This document shows, one piece after another, positions 56,643 through 64,000 of a DNA stretch of 64,000 bases. Origin of the DNA: Azomonas macrocytogenes. Lineage in GTDB: Bacteria > Pseudomonadota > Gammaproteobacteria > Pseudomonadales > Pseudomonadaceae. The position numbers and the translations under genes are program-made. The DNA lies in contig NZ_JACHXI010000003.1 in the NCBI RefSeq assembly GCF_014191985.1, positions 186,001 to 250,000 of the forward strand. The letters are read 5' to 3'. How positions within the stretch are numbered: position 1 is the stretch's first letter; each line of letters opens with the position of its first letter. The notes under the pieces are model-generated. The model worked only from the letters and a program-made list of their open reading frames with translations. It was not told the origin of the DNA and did no database searches.

Positions 56643-57800
56643 GTGTCGCTTCCCTCTTTCAAAGAGCAGTTCGCTGCCTTGATCGCCGCGTCTTCGGTGA
56701 GCTGTACCCAGCCGCGCTGGGATCAGAGCAACCGTTCGGTTATCGAATTGCTGTCAGCCTGGCTCGGCGATCTCGGCTTTCGCTGTGAGACGCAGGAAAT
56801 CGCTCCCGGCAAGTTCAATCTGCTGGCTACCTTCGGGACGGGTCCCGGCGGGCTGGTGCTGGCTGGGCACAGCGATACCGTGCCCTTCGACGCCAGCCTG
56901 TGGAGCAGTGATCCACTGACCCTGCGTGAGGCCGACGACCGCTGGTACGGCCTGGGCAGTTGCGACATGAAAGGCTTTTTCCCGCTGATCATCGAAGCGG
57001 TCAGGTCGTTGCTGGCGCAACCGTTTCGCCAGCCGCTGTTGATCCTCGCCACTTGCGACGAAGAAAGCTCGATGAGCGGCGCCCGTGCCCTGGCCGCCGC
57101 CGGGCATCCCCTGGGGCGTGCCGCAGTGATCGGCGAGCCGACCGGCCTGCGCCCGATCCGCTTGCACAAGGGCGTGATGATGGAGCGCATCGACATTACC
57201 GGGCAGAGCGGTCATTCCTCCAACCCGGCCTACGGACGCAACGCTCTGGAGGTCATGCATGCGGCCATTGGCGAGTTGCTGAACCTGCGCAGCCAGTGGC
57301 AGGCGCAATATCGCAATCCGTTGTTCGATGTACCGCAACCGACGCTCAATCTTGGCTGCATTCACGGCGGCGACAACCCCAACCGCATCTGCGGCCAGTG
57401 TGCGCTGGAGTTCGACTTGCGCCCGCTGCCCGGCATGGACCCGGAGCAACTGCGCGCGGCGATCCGCCATAAGCTCGTCCCTCTGGCCGAGCGGCATGGG
57501 GTGGGCATTGACTATCATCCGCTGTTCCCGGCGGTACCGCCTTTCGAGCAAGCGGCTACCTCCGAGTTGGTGCGCCTGGCCGAGCGCTTGACCGGGCGAG
57601 CGGCCGACGCGGTGGCATTCGGCACGGAAGCGCCTTATCTTCAGCAACTCGGCTGTGAGACCCTGGTGCTCGGCCCTGGCGACATCGCCTGCGCGCACCA
57701 GCCGGACGAACATCTGGAGCTGGCGCGGATCGATCCCACGCTAAAGCTGTTGCGCGAGCTGATTCACTATTACTGCCTGGAGCCTCGGCCCGCCGGCTGA
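56643..57800 (+). CDS. argE: acetylornithine deacetylase
   Basis: ArgE removes acetate from N-acetylornithine to give ornithine in arginine synthesis. The 385-residue M20 metallopeptidase has the metal His in VLAGHSDTVPFD, Asp/Glu in GLGSCDMKGFFP and ATCDEESSMSGA, and GEPTGLRPIRLHKG; the dimerisation domain contains GQSGHSSNPAYGRNALE. Translation starts at GTG 56643, eight bases after AGGAGG. It is followed by argA in 37 bases. Pseudomonas also recycles acetyl groups through ArgJ, so ArgE may be auxiliary. Confidence 0.93.
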   Translation: MSLPSFKEQFAALIAASSVSCTQPRWDQSNRSVIELLSAWLGDLGFRCETQEIAPGKFNLLATFGTGPGGLVLAGHSDTVPFDASLWSSDPLTLREADDRWYGLGSCDMKGFFPLIIEAVRSLLAQPFRQPLLILATCDEESSMSGARALAAAGHPLGRAAVIGEPTGLRPIRLHKGVMMERIDITGQSGHSSNPAYGRNALEVMHAAIGELLNLRSQWQAQYRNPLFDVPQPTLNLGCIHGGDNPNRICGQCALEFDLRPLPGMDPEQLRAAIRHKLVPLAERHGVGIDYHPLFPAVPPFEQAATSELVRLAERLTGRAADAVAFGTEAPYLQQLGCETLVLGPGDIACAHQPDEHLELARIDPTLKLLRELIHYYCLEPRPAG

Positions 57801-57837
57801 CGGCCATCTTTCCATCGACCCCTATCAAGATCCCCGC

Positions 57838-59136
57838 ATGCACGACTACGTCAACTGGCTCCGCCACGCCACGCCCTACATCAATGCCCACCGCGACGCT
57901 ACCTTCGTGGTCATGCTGCCCGGCGACGGGCTGGCACATGGCAACTTCGCCAACATCGTCCACGACCTGGTGCTGCTGCATAGCCTGGGCGTGCGTTTGG
58001 TGCTGGTGTTCGGCTCGCGCCCGCAGATCGAGGCACGCCTGGCGGCCCGAGGCCTGGTGCCGCGCTATTACCGCAATATGCGGATCACCGATGCGCCGAC
58101 ACTGGAATGCGTCATCGATGCGGTCGGCCAGCTACGCATCGCGTTGGAGGCGCGGCTTTCCATGGATATGGCGTCCTCGCCGATGCAGGGCTCGCGGCTG
58201 CGCGTGGCCAGCGGCAATTTCGTCACGGCGCGGCCCATCGGGGTGCTCGATGGCGTCGACTACCACCACACCGGCGAGGTGCGGCGGATCGATCGCAAGG
58301 GCATCGGCCGGTTGCTGGACGAGCGCACCATCGTGCTTCTGTCACCCCTGGGCTATTCGCCGACTGGGGAAATCTTCAACCTCGCCTGCGAGGACGTGGC
58401 GACCCGCGCGGCCATCGACCTGCAGGCCGACAAGCTGGTGTTGTATGGCGCCGAATCGGGGTTTCTCGACGAGAACGGCCAGTTGGTACGCGAGTTGCGC
58501 CCGCAGGAGATCCCGGCGCTGGTCAAGCGGCTCGGCAGCGATTATCAGGGCGAACTGCTGGACGCGGCGGCCCAGGCCTGCCGGGGCGGGGTGCGGCGCA
58601 GTCATCTGGTCAGTTACGGGGAGGATGGCGCGTTGCTCAACGAACTGTTCACTCGCGACGGCAGTGGAACGCTGGTCGCCCAGGAGCAATTCGAGCGCTT
58701 GCGCGAGGCGACCATCGAGGATGTCGGCGGGCTGATCGAGCTGATCCGGCCGCTGGAAGAGCAGGGTATCCTGGTGCGTCGTTCGCGCGAAGTGCTGGAG
58801 CGTGAGATCGGTCAGTTCAGCCTGGTCGAACGCGACGGCCTGCTCATCGCCTGCGCGGCGCTCTATCCCATTGCCGATTCCCAGGCCGGCGAACTGGCTT
58901 GTCTGGCGGTCAACCCACAGTATCGCCATGGCGGGCGCGGCGATGAATTGCTGGCGCGTATCGAGCGACGGGCCCGGCATCTGGGCCTGAAGCATCTGTT
59001 CGTACTCACCACTCGCACCGCCCACTGGTTCCGCGAACGCGGCTTCGAGCCCAGTAGCGTCGAACGACTGCCCGCGGCGCGGGCCTCGCTGTACAACCTC
59101 CAGCGCCAGTCGAAGGTGTTCGAGAAGGCGCTCTGA
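57838..59136 (+). CDS. argA: N-acetylglutamate synthase
   Basis: ArgA acetylates glutamate, the first step of arginine synthesis and the arginine feedback point. The 432-residue protein combines an amino-acid-kinase-like domain (residues about 1-275, VLVFGSRPQIEARLAARG, LLSPLGYSPTGEIFN) that binds arginine, and a C-terminal GNAT domain (about 290-430) with the acetyl-CoA-binding VNPQYRHGGRGDELL and WFRERGFEPSSV. ATG at 57838. Confidence 0.96.
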   Translation: MHDYVNWLRHATPYINAHRDATFVVMLPGDGLAHGNFANIVHDLVLLHSLGVRLVLVFGSRPQIEARLAARGLVPRYYRNMRITDAPTLECVIDAVGQLRIALEARLSMDMASSPMQGSRLRVASGNFVTARPIGVLDGVDYHHTGEVRRIDRKGIGRLLDERTIVLLSPLGYSPTGEIFNLACEDVATRAAIDLQADKLVLYGAESGFLDENGQLVRELRPQEIPALVKRLGSDYQGELLDAAAQACRGGVRRSHLVSYGEDGALLNELFTRDGSGTLVAQEQFERLREATIEDVGGLIELIRPLEEQGILVRRSREVLEREIGQFSLVERDGLLIACAALYPIADSQAGELACLAVNPQYRHGGRGDELLARIERRARHLGLKHLFVLTTRTAHWFRERGFEPSSVERLPAARASLYNLQRQSKVFEKAL

Positions 59137-59156
59137 GCCACAGGGCCATCGGGTAG

Positions 59157-59184
59157 GGTGGAAAACCGCGTAGCGTTTTCCACC
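59157..59184. terminator. bidirectional hairpin after argA
   Basis: GGTGGAAAAC (59157-59166) and GTTTTCCACC (59175-59184) form a perfect 10-bp stem followed by TTTT, between the convergent argA and araC-type genes. The sequence resembles palindromes I remember as dispersed in some Pseudomonas intergenic regions, so it may also be a repeat family member. Confidence 0.65.
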
Positions 59185-59191
59185 TTTTCCT

Positions 59192-59226
59192 GGCGGTGGA
59201 TAAGCTGCAGGCGGCGTTATCCCGCC
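59192..59226. repeat. second palindromic element after argA
   Basis: GGCGG (59192-59196) plus GGATAA (59198-59203) pair with TTATCC (59217-59222) plus CGCC, giving a long imperfect hairpin only seven bases from the previous one. Paired palindromes at gene ends suggest REP-like elements. Only this copy is visible in the window, so the repeat call is tentative. Confidence 0.35.
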
Positions 59227-59328
59227 TTATCTACCTGGGCCGCTGCCAGTTTCGGCGTAGCCATCGGAAGCGAATGCCATCGTCTGAACGTCGGGCCCTT
59301 GCGATTTGTTGCCCAAGGAGGCTGGCCT

Positions 59329-60363
59329 TCAGGCATGCAGCAAACGGCGCAGCGAACTGGGTGGCAGGCCGGTCCAGCGTTTGAACGAGCGGCGGAAGTT
59401 GTTGGCGTCGTGGAAGTGCAGGTAGCTGGCGATCGCTTCGTTGCCGTAACCCTTGATCTGATGGAGGTAGAGCGCTACGTGCAGGCGGACCTGATCGAGC
59501 TGTTCCTGGTAGCTGGTGGCGTGTTTGCGCAGTTTGCGCTTGAGGGTGGTCGGGCTCATGCCGAACGCTGCGGCGGCCCGCTCCAGGCTGGGGGCTTCGC
59601 GCACGTGAGCGAGCAGCCAGTCGTACAGGCAATCGAGCAGGCTGATTGCCGGACCGAGGGCTTCGAGCTGCGTACGCGCCTGTTGGCAGCTCACCGCGCT
59701 GGCGGTGGGGGCCTGCTGGGGGAGCGCCTGGTTCAGACAGGCCAGCGGCAGGCGCATCAGGTCGCAAGGGCTGCCGAAATGCAGGTCTTCACTCAGATGT
59801 ACCCAGTACTGCTCGACGTAGCGAGGCTCGGCGTGACGGAAATGAAAGCGCCAGGGCTGGCGCTCCCCGCTCAACCGTCGACTCAGTGCGGCCACTGCCG
59901 TCATGTGTGCCTCCAGCAGAAAGCGCCGTGATGGCCCGGCACCGCAGCTGTCGAGCCAGTAGAGGTAGGCATGCTGCTCGTCGCAGACCAGTCGCGGGCT
60001 CAGCAGCGGGCAGAGCAGCGCGCGCAGTTCGCCGAGTAGTTCCAGCGCCTGGCGCAGGTTGCCGGCCAGCGCCAGGGCCTGACTGGCCGCGCCGTGGTGT
60101 CCGGGCAGCAACCGCTGGCCGAAGAGAAAGCTGGAGTCGTCCGTCGCCAGCAGGCGTTGGGCGTTACCGATCAATTGCAGGTATTGCGCAGGGCTGATCG
60201 TGGTGGTGCCACGCAGGATGTCTTCATGAAACAGGCCGGTGCCGCGCAGCAGGCGATGGCTGTCGAGGCCACGCTCCAGGCCCAGGTCGATCAGGCTGGC
60301 GGGTTGCTGATGGGCGGCGATGAAACGGCTGTCGCATTCGTACCACTGCGCGTGCATCGACAT
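59329..60363 (-). CDS. AraC-family transcriptional regulator
   Basis: A 344-residue regulator. The N-terminal 220 residues fit the arabinose-binding-like domain seen in OruR/ArgR-type and related AraC proteins (SLIDLGLERGLDSHRLLRGTGL; ISPAQYLQLIGNA), and the C-terminal domain has two helix-turn-helix motifs (LERAAAAFGMSPTTLKRKLRKHATSYQEQ in parts, EAIASYLHFHDANNFRRSFKRWTG). Its ATG is four bases after the stop of the GGDEF gene, so the two are surely cotranscribed. Targets are unknown; the adjacent divergent TonB-dependent receptor is a candidate. Confidence 0.9.
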   Translation of the reverse strand: MSMHAQWYECDSRFIAAHQQPASLIDLGLERGLDSHRLLRGTGLFHEDILRGTTTISPAQYLQLIGNAQRLLATDDSSFLFGQRLLPGHHGAASQALALAGNLRQALELLGELRALLCPLLSPRLVCDEQHAYLYWLDSCGAGPSRRFLLEAHMTAVAALSRRLSGERQPWRFHFRHAEPRYVEQYWVHLSEDLHFGSPCDLMRLPLACLNQALPQQAPTASAVSCQQARTQLEALGPAISLLDCLYDWLLAHVREAPSLERAAAAFGMSPTTLKRKLRKHATSYQEQLDQVRLHVALYLHQIKGYGNEAIASYLHFHDANNFRRSFKRWTGLPPSSLRRLLHA

Positions 60364-60367
60364 GGCC

Positions 60368-61282
60368 TCAGGCGCTCAGCGCCAGGGTTTGCTTGGCGTG
60401 GGCCAGCGCCAGGTTGAGGCGGCGCAGCAACTGTTCGGCATTTTCACCCAGCGCCATCGTGCTGGCCACGCTGGCCTTGAGCTGCAGGCGTTCGCCGTGC
60501 TGGCGAGTCTTATGCGCCAGGTGTTCGACGGCCAGGGCCATCTCCTTGGCCAGTTGCCGGGCCTGGCTCTCGCCGGTATTGGGCAGCAGGATCACGAAGC
60601 GGTCGCCGGCCAGCCGGCAGAGCAAGTCCTGGCGGCGCAGGTTGAGCAGCAGCAGTTGGGTTACGGCCTGCAGCACTTCATCGCCTTCGGCATGGCCGAA
60701 GCGCTGGTTGAGCGCATCGAAATCGTCCAGGTCCACTGCTATCAGCGACAGTGGCTGGCGTTCCCGACGGCTCTCCTCCAGGCTCAGCTGCAACTGGCGG
60801 CGCAGGTAGTCGGCACCGGCCAAGGGGGTGAGTTTGTCGAACAGCAGGTGTTCGCGAAACAGCCGCTCGCGCTTTTCCATCTGGGCGCTGATTGCCAATT
60901 GCTCGTGGTGCCAGTGGTAGAGGCCATAGGTCAGCAGCAGCAGGCCGACCGGCATGGGTGCCGATTCCAGCCAGTGATCCCAGTGCACCGCAGCGGGCAA
61001 CTGGATGAATTCGTCGAGGCAGTCCACCCACAGGGAGAAGAACACGCAGCTTAGCCCCAGGCTCAGCAGGTTGGTCACCCGTCCGGCCGGGCGGCTCTTG
61101 AGCAGCAGGCCCAGCCAGGCCAGTGCCAGCAGCGCCGCGCCGCCTTCACCGAGAATGTCCAGCAGAACCCAGTCGTGTGGCGCAATGGGGTCGCCGGCTG
61201 CCAGATACAGCAGCAGGGCGAGGTTGGCGGCCAGCAGGACGGCGAACAATTTGACGTGATGGTGGCTCAGCAGGCTTGGCAT
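60368..61282 (-). CDS. membrane GGDEF protein with degenerate active site and intact I-site
   Basis: A 304-residue protein with four predicted membrane helices (about residues 10-27, 40-60, 70-85 and 108-125), a short coiled linker (EKRERLFREHLLFDKLTPL) and a GGDEF domain. The active-site loop reads AGDRF instead of GGDEF (near residue 225), so cyclase activity is doubtful, while the RxxD inhibitory site is intact as RRQD exactly five residues before it. That combination is typical of GGDEF domains that bind cyclic-di-GMP as receptors. A Pho-box-like site lies 54-71 bases upstream of its ATG at 61282. Confidence 0.85.
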   Translation of the reverse strand: MPSLLSHHHVKLFAVLLAANLALLLYLAAGDPIAPHDWVLLDILGEGGAALLALAWLGLLLKSRPAGRVTNLLSLGLSCVFFSLWVDCLDEFIQLPAAVHWDHWLESAPMPVGLLLLTYGLYHWHHEQLAISAQMEKRERLFREHLLFDKLTPLAGADYLRRQLQLSLEESRRERQPLSLIAVDLDDFDALNQRFGHAEGDEVLQAVTQLLLLNLRRQDLLCRLAGDRFVILLPNTGESQARQLAKEMALAVEHLAHKTRQHGERLQLKASVASTMALGENAEQLLRRLNLALAHAKQTLALSA

Positions 61283-61335
61283 CGGTGGCGGACTCCCGGC
61301 CTGAAACTAGGAAGGCGCTAGCAGAGCAGAGCCAT

Positions 61336-61353
61336 GTGACGGTCCGATGACAG
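61336..61353 (-). promoter_or_regulatory. Pho-box-like element toward the GGDEF-AraC operon
   Basis: Read on the minus strand, CTGTCAT (61353-61347), CGGA, CCGTCAC (61342-61336) matches CTGTCAT-N4-CTGTCAT at 12 of 14 positions. It is 54 bases before the GGDEF start codon. The spacer is less A+T-rich than usual. Confidence 0.45.
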
Positions 61354-61537
61354 TCGGGGAGGTCAAATCGGACCAGCTCGGTTCGGGTTTTTTTTCTTCG
61401 TCGGTGGGCCGGGTGCCACGGTGCGGGGGCCAAGCGAGCCTTTTACCTTGCCGACGAATGTCTGAAGGGGGCATTTCAGCCCATCCGGCTGCGCAATAGG
61501 GCTTGCAAGCCACGTTTTTGAGGGCGTTCGCCACTGC

Positions 61538-61555
61538 CTGTCACAGAAGTGCCAT
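61538..61555 (+). promoter_or_regulatory. Pho-box-like element toward the TonB-dependent receptor
   Basis: CTGTCAC, AGAA, GTGCCAT matches the Pho box at 11 of 14 positions, 73 bases before the receptor ATG. A -10-like TAGCGT begins ten bases after it, the spacing used at PhoB-activated promoters. Confidence 0.42.
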
Positions 61556-61628
61556 CTCGTCTCCCTAGCGTGCCTCCTCACTTCGCCGGGGCCTCTGCCC
61601 GCTATTACCGAGAATTGGGGAAATCCAG

Positions 61629-64000
61629 ATGTACGAATGCCGAGTCTCCCGTCATACCGGCTTTACCTTCAGCGCTCTGGCGCTGGCCATCACTGCCACG
61701 CCGCTGCCGGCTGCCGAAGGTGAGAGCCGCGGCAGTACCGAGCATGTCGAAGTAGTCGGGCAGGCCGTCAGTGTGGACAAAGCCCTCAGGCAGCAGCGCC
61801 GCTCCGACAATGTGGAGAGCGTGGTGCACGCCGATGGTGTAGCCCAGTTGCCCGACCAGAACGTCGCGGAGGCGGCGCAGCGCCTGCCGGGGGTGTCCAT
61901 CGAGCGCGACCAGAACGAAGGCCGCTTCATCAGCGTGCGTGGCATGGGCCCCGACCTGAACAGTGTGAGCATCAACGGCACCCTGGTGCCGGCCCCGGAA
62001 AGCGGTCGCCGTGCGGTGGCTCTCGATGTGCTGCCGGCCGAGCTGGTGCAGTCGCTCTCGGTGGTCAAGACGCTGACCCCGGACATGGACGCCAACTCCC
62101 TGGGCGGCACTATTTCGGTGGAAAGCCTGTCCGCTTTCGATCACGCGGGGCTGTTCTACACCTTCAGCGGCGAGGGCAGTCACGACGAGAACACCAGCGA
62201 GAACAGCCCGAAATTCTCTGGCGCGTTCAGCCAGCGTTTCAGCCTTGGCAGCGGCGTCGATAACTTCGGTATCGCCGCGGCCTACAGTTGGTCGGACCGC
62301 GACTTCGGCTCGGATAACGTGGAAACCGGCGGCGACTGGGATTTCGAGGACGGCTCGCGGTTGGAGCAGGCAGAACTGCGCGATTACGAAATCAGCCGCG
62401 AGCGTACCGGCTTTGGCCTGAACTTCGACTACCGCCCGGACGACTATTCCAGCTACTACCTGCGTACCCTCTACAGCCGCTACAAGGATACCGAGACGCG
62501 CAACGCCGCCGGCGTCGAATTCGCCGACCCCATGGCTCCGGGGACAACCGGCGCGGCCGAGGGCTGGCGCGAGCTGAAGGACCGCAAGGAAATCCAGACT
62601 ATCCGTTCCTACGTGCTCGGTGGCGAGCGTCTGCTCGGCGCCTGGACTCTGAACGGCCAGATCGGCTATAGCCGCTCCAGCGAGAACACCCCCAATGGAT
62701 TGAACGCCACCTTCGCGGGCAACGATGATTTCAGCGATGCCGGCTTCTCCAGCCGCAGGAAGCCGCATTTGAACATCGGTCGCGAATTCTTCGCGGCCGA
62801 CAGCTTCGGTCTCGACGAGGTGGAGTGGAGCAAGAGCCGCACCACCGATACCGAGCGCAATATCAAACTCGACCTGGCCCGCGACTACGAACTGTCCGGC
62901 CATGCCGCCCGGGTCAAATTCGGCGGCAAACTGAGCCGGCGCGACAAGGATAACGACACCGACATCCTCACCTTCGAGGATCTGGACGAGCACGGCCTGA
63001 ACGATGCACAGCTGGCCATGGGCAACTTCACGTCGGGTTCGGTGGACTATGGCCTGGGCAATTTCGGCCCGGGCCTGTCCGCGGGCAAGGTCAAGGGCCT
63101 GCTCGGTAGGCTCGACCGCAATGCTTTCTATGATGCGGAAGAATCGCGGGTGAACGACTACGACATGAGCGAGGACATCGACGCCGCCTATCTCATGCAC
63201 ACGCTCGATGTCGGCGACCTGCGCATCATTGCCGGCATGCGCTACGAGCGGACCCGCTTCGAGGCCAGAGGCAGCGGTATTCGCGATGGCAACTACGAAA
63301 AAATCAACGCAGACAATAGCTATACCCGCTGGCTGCCGGGTCTGCACCTGCGCTACCAACTGGACAAGCGCACCCAACTGCGCGCGGCCATCACGCATTC
63401 GGTCGTGCGCCCGACCTTCGGCCAGTTGGCCCCCGGCTTCGTTATCGATGGTGACGAAGCCAGCTTCGGCAACCCGAATCTGCGCCCGCTGAAATCGCGC
63501 AACATCGACCTGGGCATCGAGCATTACCTGGGGCGCGCCGGCGTGGTGTCGGCCTTCCTGTTTTACAAGGACATCGACAACTTCACCTATAACACCGACC
63601 TGGCCGGCAGCGGCGACTGGACTGATTTTTCCGAGGCGAACACCTTTGCCAATGGTGATCGCGCCGATCTCTGGGGGCTGGAGCTGGCCTGGTCACAGAA
63701 GTTCGATTGGCTACCGGCGCCCTGGAACGGCTTGCTGCTCGGCGGCAACCTCACCGTTACCCACTCCGACACCAGCATCAGTGGCCGCGACCCGAACAGC
63801 GGCCGCGCGCTGCACCGCAATATCGACCTGCCCAGCCAGTCCAAGCGGGTCGGCAACCTGATGCTCGGCTGGGAGGACGACCGGCTCAGTGTGCGCCTGT
63901 CGGTCAACTACAAATCCAAGTATCTCCAGGAAGTGGCCGGCATCACCGACAAGAAGCGCGACCTCTATGTGGATGACCAGACCTTCGTCGATTTCAGCGC
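61629..64000 (+). CDS. TonB-dependent outer-membrane receptor, TIGR01782-like (3' end beyond window)
   Basis: An open frame from ATG 61629 with no stop by position 64000, so 790 residues are visible and the C-terminal end is missing. It has a signal-like N-terminus (FTFSALALAITATPLPAAEG), a TonB-box-like EHVEVVGQ near residues 39-46, and a plug domain with RRSDNVESVVHADG, LPDQNVAEAAQRLPGV, GRFISVRGMGPDLNSVSING and LDVLPAELVQSLSVVKTLTPDMDANSLGGTI in pieces, the pattern of the TIGR01782 family. The barrel part has aromatic strand ends and THSVVRPTFGQLAPG, GNPNLRPLKSRNIDLG. Substrate unknown; relatives take up large or phosphorylated organic compounds. The antisense strand also stays open for 639 codons but lacks any family features. 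Confidence 0.9.
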   Translation, partial: MYECRVSRHTGFTFSALALAITATPLPAAEGESRGSTEHVEVVGQAVSVDKALRQQRRSDNVESVVHADGVAQLPDQNVAEAAQRLPGVSIERDQNEGRFISVRGMGPDLNSVSINGTLVPAPESGRRAVALDVLPAELVQSLSVVKTLTPDMDANSLGGTISVESLSAFDHAGLFYTFSGEGSHDENTSENSPKFSGAFSQRFSLGSGVDNFGIAAAYSWSDRDFGSDNVETGGDWDFEDGSRLEQAELRDYEISRERTGFGLNFDYRPDDYSSYYLRTLYSRYKDTETRNAAGVEFADPMAPGTTGAAEGWRELKDRKEIQTIRSYVLGGERLLGAWTLNGQIGYSRSSENTPNGLNATFAGNDDFSDAGFSSRRKPHLNIGREFFAADSFGLDEVEWSKSRTTDTERNIKLDLARDYELSGHAARVKFGGKLSRRDKDNDTDILTFEDLDEHGLNDAQLAMGNFTSGSVDYGLGNFGPGLSAGKVKGLLGRLDRNAFYDAEESRVNDYDMSEDIDAAYLMHTLDVGDLRIIAGMRYERTRFEARGSGIRDGNYEKINADNSYTRWLPGLHLRYQLDKRTQLRAAITHSVVRPTFGQLAPGFVIDGDEASFGNPNLRPLKSRNIDLGIEHYLGRAGVVSAFLFYKDIDNFTYNTDLAGSGDWTDFSEANTFANGDRADLWGLELAWSQKFDWLPAPWNGLLLGGNLTVTHSDTSISGRDPNSGRALHRNIDLPSQSKRVGNLMLGWEDDRLSVRLSVNYKSKYLQEVAGITDKKRDLYVDDQTFVDFS

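Larger units (their letters stand above)
61283..61628. other. 346-base divergent intergenic region
   Basis: This gap separates the GGDEF/AraC operon from the TonB-dependent receptor gene. It holds two Pho-box-like elements, one facing each way and listed separately, an 8-base T-run near 61390, and a TAGCGT -10-like hexamer at 61566-61571. I see no coding sequence. Confidence 0.6.

Noticed and set aside
61605-63524. 639-codon open frame on the minus strand
   Set aside because: It lies opposite the TonB-dependent receptor frame, has no recognisable family, and is a high-G+C antisense shadow; the plus-strand frame has clear receptor motifs throughout.

Overview
The window looks like a chromosomal segment of a Pseudomonas-type gammaproteobacterium. 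The evidence is moderately high G+C and gene neighbourhoods typical of that genus: dctBD next to rml genes; hemB-ppk facing ppx; trxA-rho-ubiD; zapA-6S RNA-ygfA opposite ygfB-pepP-ubiH-ubiI; gcvTHP; and argE-argA beside a CYTH-CHAD protein and an orphan GspE-like ATPase. I found no rRNA, tRNA, CRISPR array, insertion sequence or prophage. Almost everything is intact core or near-core metabolism and signalling.

Layout. 1-5.7 kb: C4-dicarboxylate two-component system (dctD cut by the window edge) and a four-gene overlapping dTDP-rhamnose operon (rmlB-A-C-D). 6-10.9 kb: two paralogous membrane diguanylate cyclases flanking a stand-alone triosephosphate isomerase gene and a small unknown gene. 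11-19.5 kb: a LysR regulator divergent from a seven-gene catabolic cluster (CoA-transferase A and B, thiolase, 3-hydroxyacyl-CoA dehydrogenase, GntP permease, 3-hydroxybutyrate dehydrogenase, AtoE transporter) for 3-hydroxybutyrate, acetoacetate or dehydrocarnitine. 19.6-19.73 kb: an unannotated non-coding stretch with six GGA motifs, three of them in AGGAT hairpin loops, and an intrinsic terminator; it looks like an RsmX/Y/Z-type sRNA. 19.8-25.9 kb: potassium uptake (kup) behind a KdpDE-like two-component system whose sensor lacks the KdpD N-terminus, then a lipoprotein hydrolase and elbB. 26-31 kb: haem (hemB) and polyphosphate (ppk, ppx) genes, with a Pho-box-like site before hemB. 31.2-36.2 kb: trxA, rho, ubiD, a ferredoxin-type reductase and a FliL-like protein. 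36.5-42.5 kb: ygfA, 6S RNA, zapA and a ZapB-like gene on one strand, ygfB-pepP-ubiH-ubiI on the other. 42.6-47.1 kb: glycine cleavage operon with a terminator-like hairpin between gcvH and gcvP. 47.2-53.2 kb: a DUF2388 protein, a large hybrid histidine kinase and two divergent L,D-transpeptidases. 53.2-59.1 kb: GspE-like ATPase, inorganic triphosphatase and arginine biosynthesis (argE, argA). 59.2-64 kb: an AraC regulator and a GGDEF protein with a degenerate active site but an intact inhibitory site, divergent from a TonB-dependent receptor that runs off the window. Both sides of this last divergent region carry Pho-box-like direct repeats.

The most interesting unannotated signals are the Rsm-like sRNA candidate and the possible phosphate-starvation links: Pho-box-like sites before hemB-ppk and before both arms of the receptor/GGDEF-AraC locus. 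All of these were found by reading the sequence and are not experimentally supported here.
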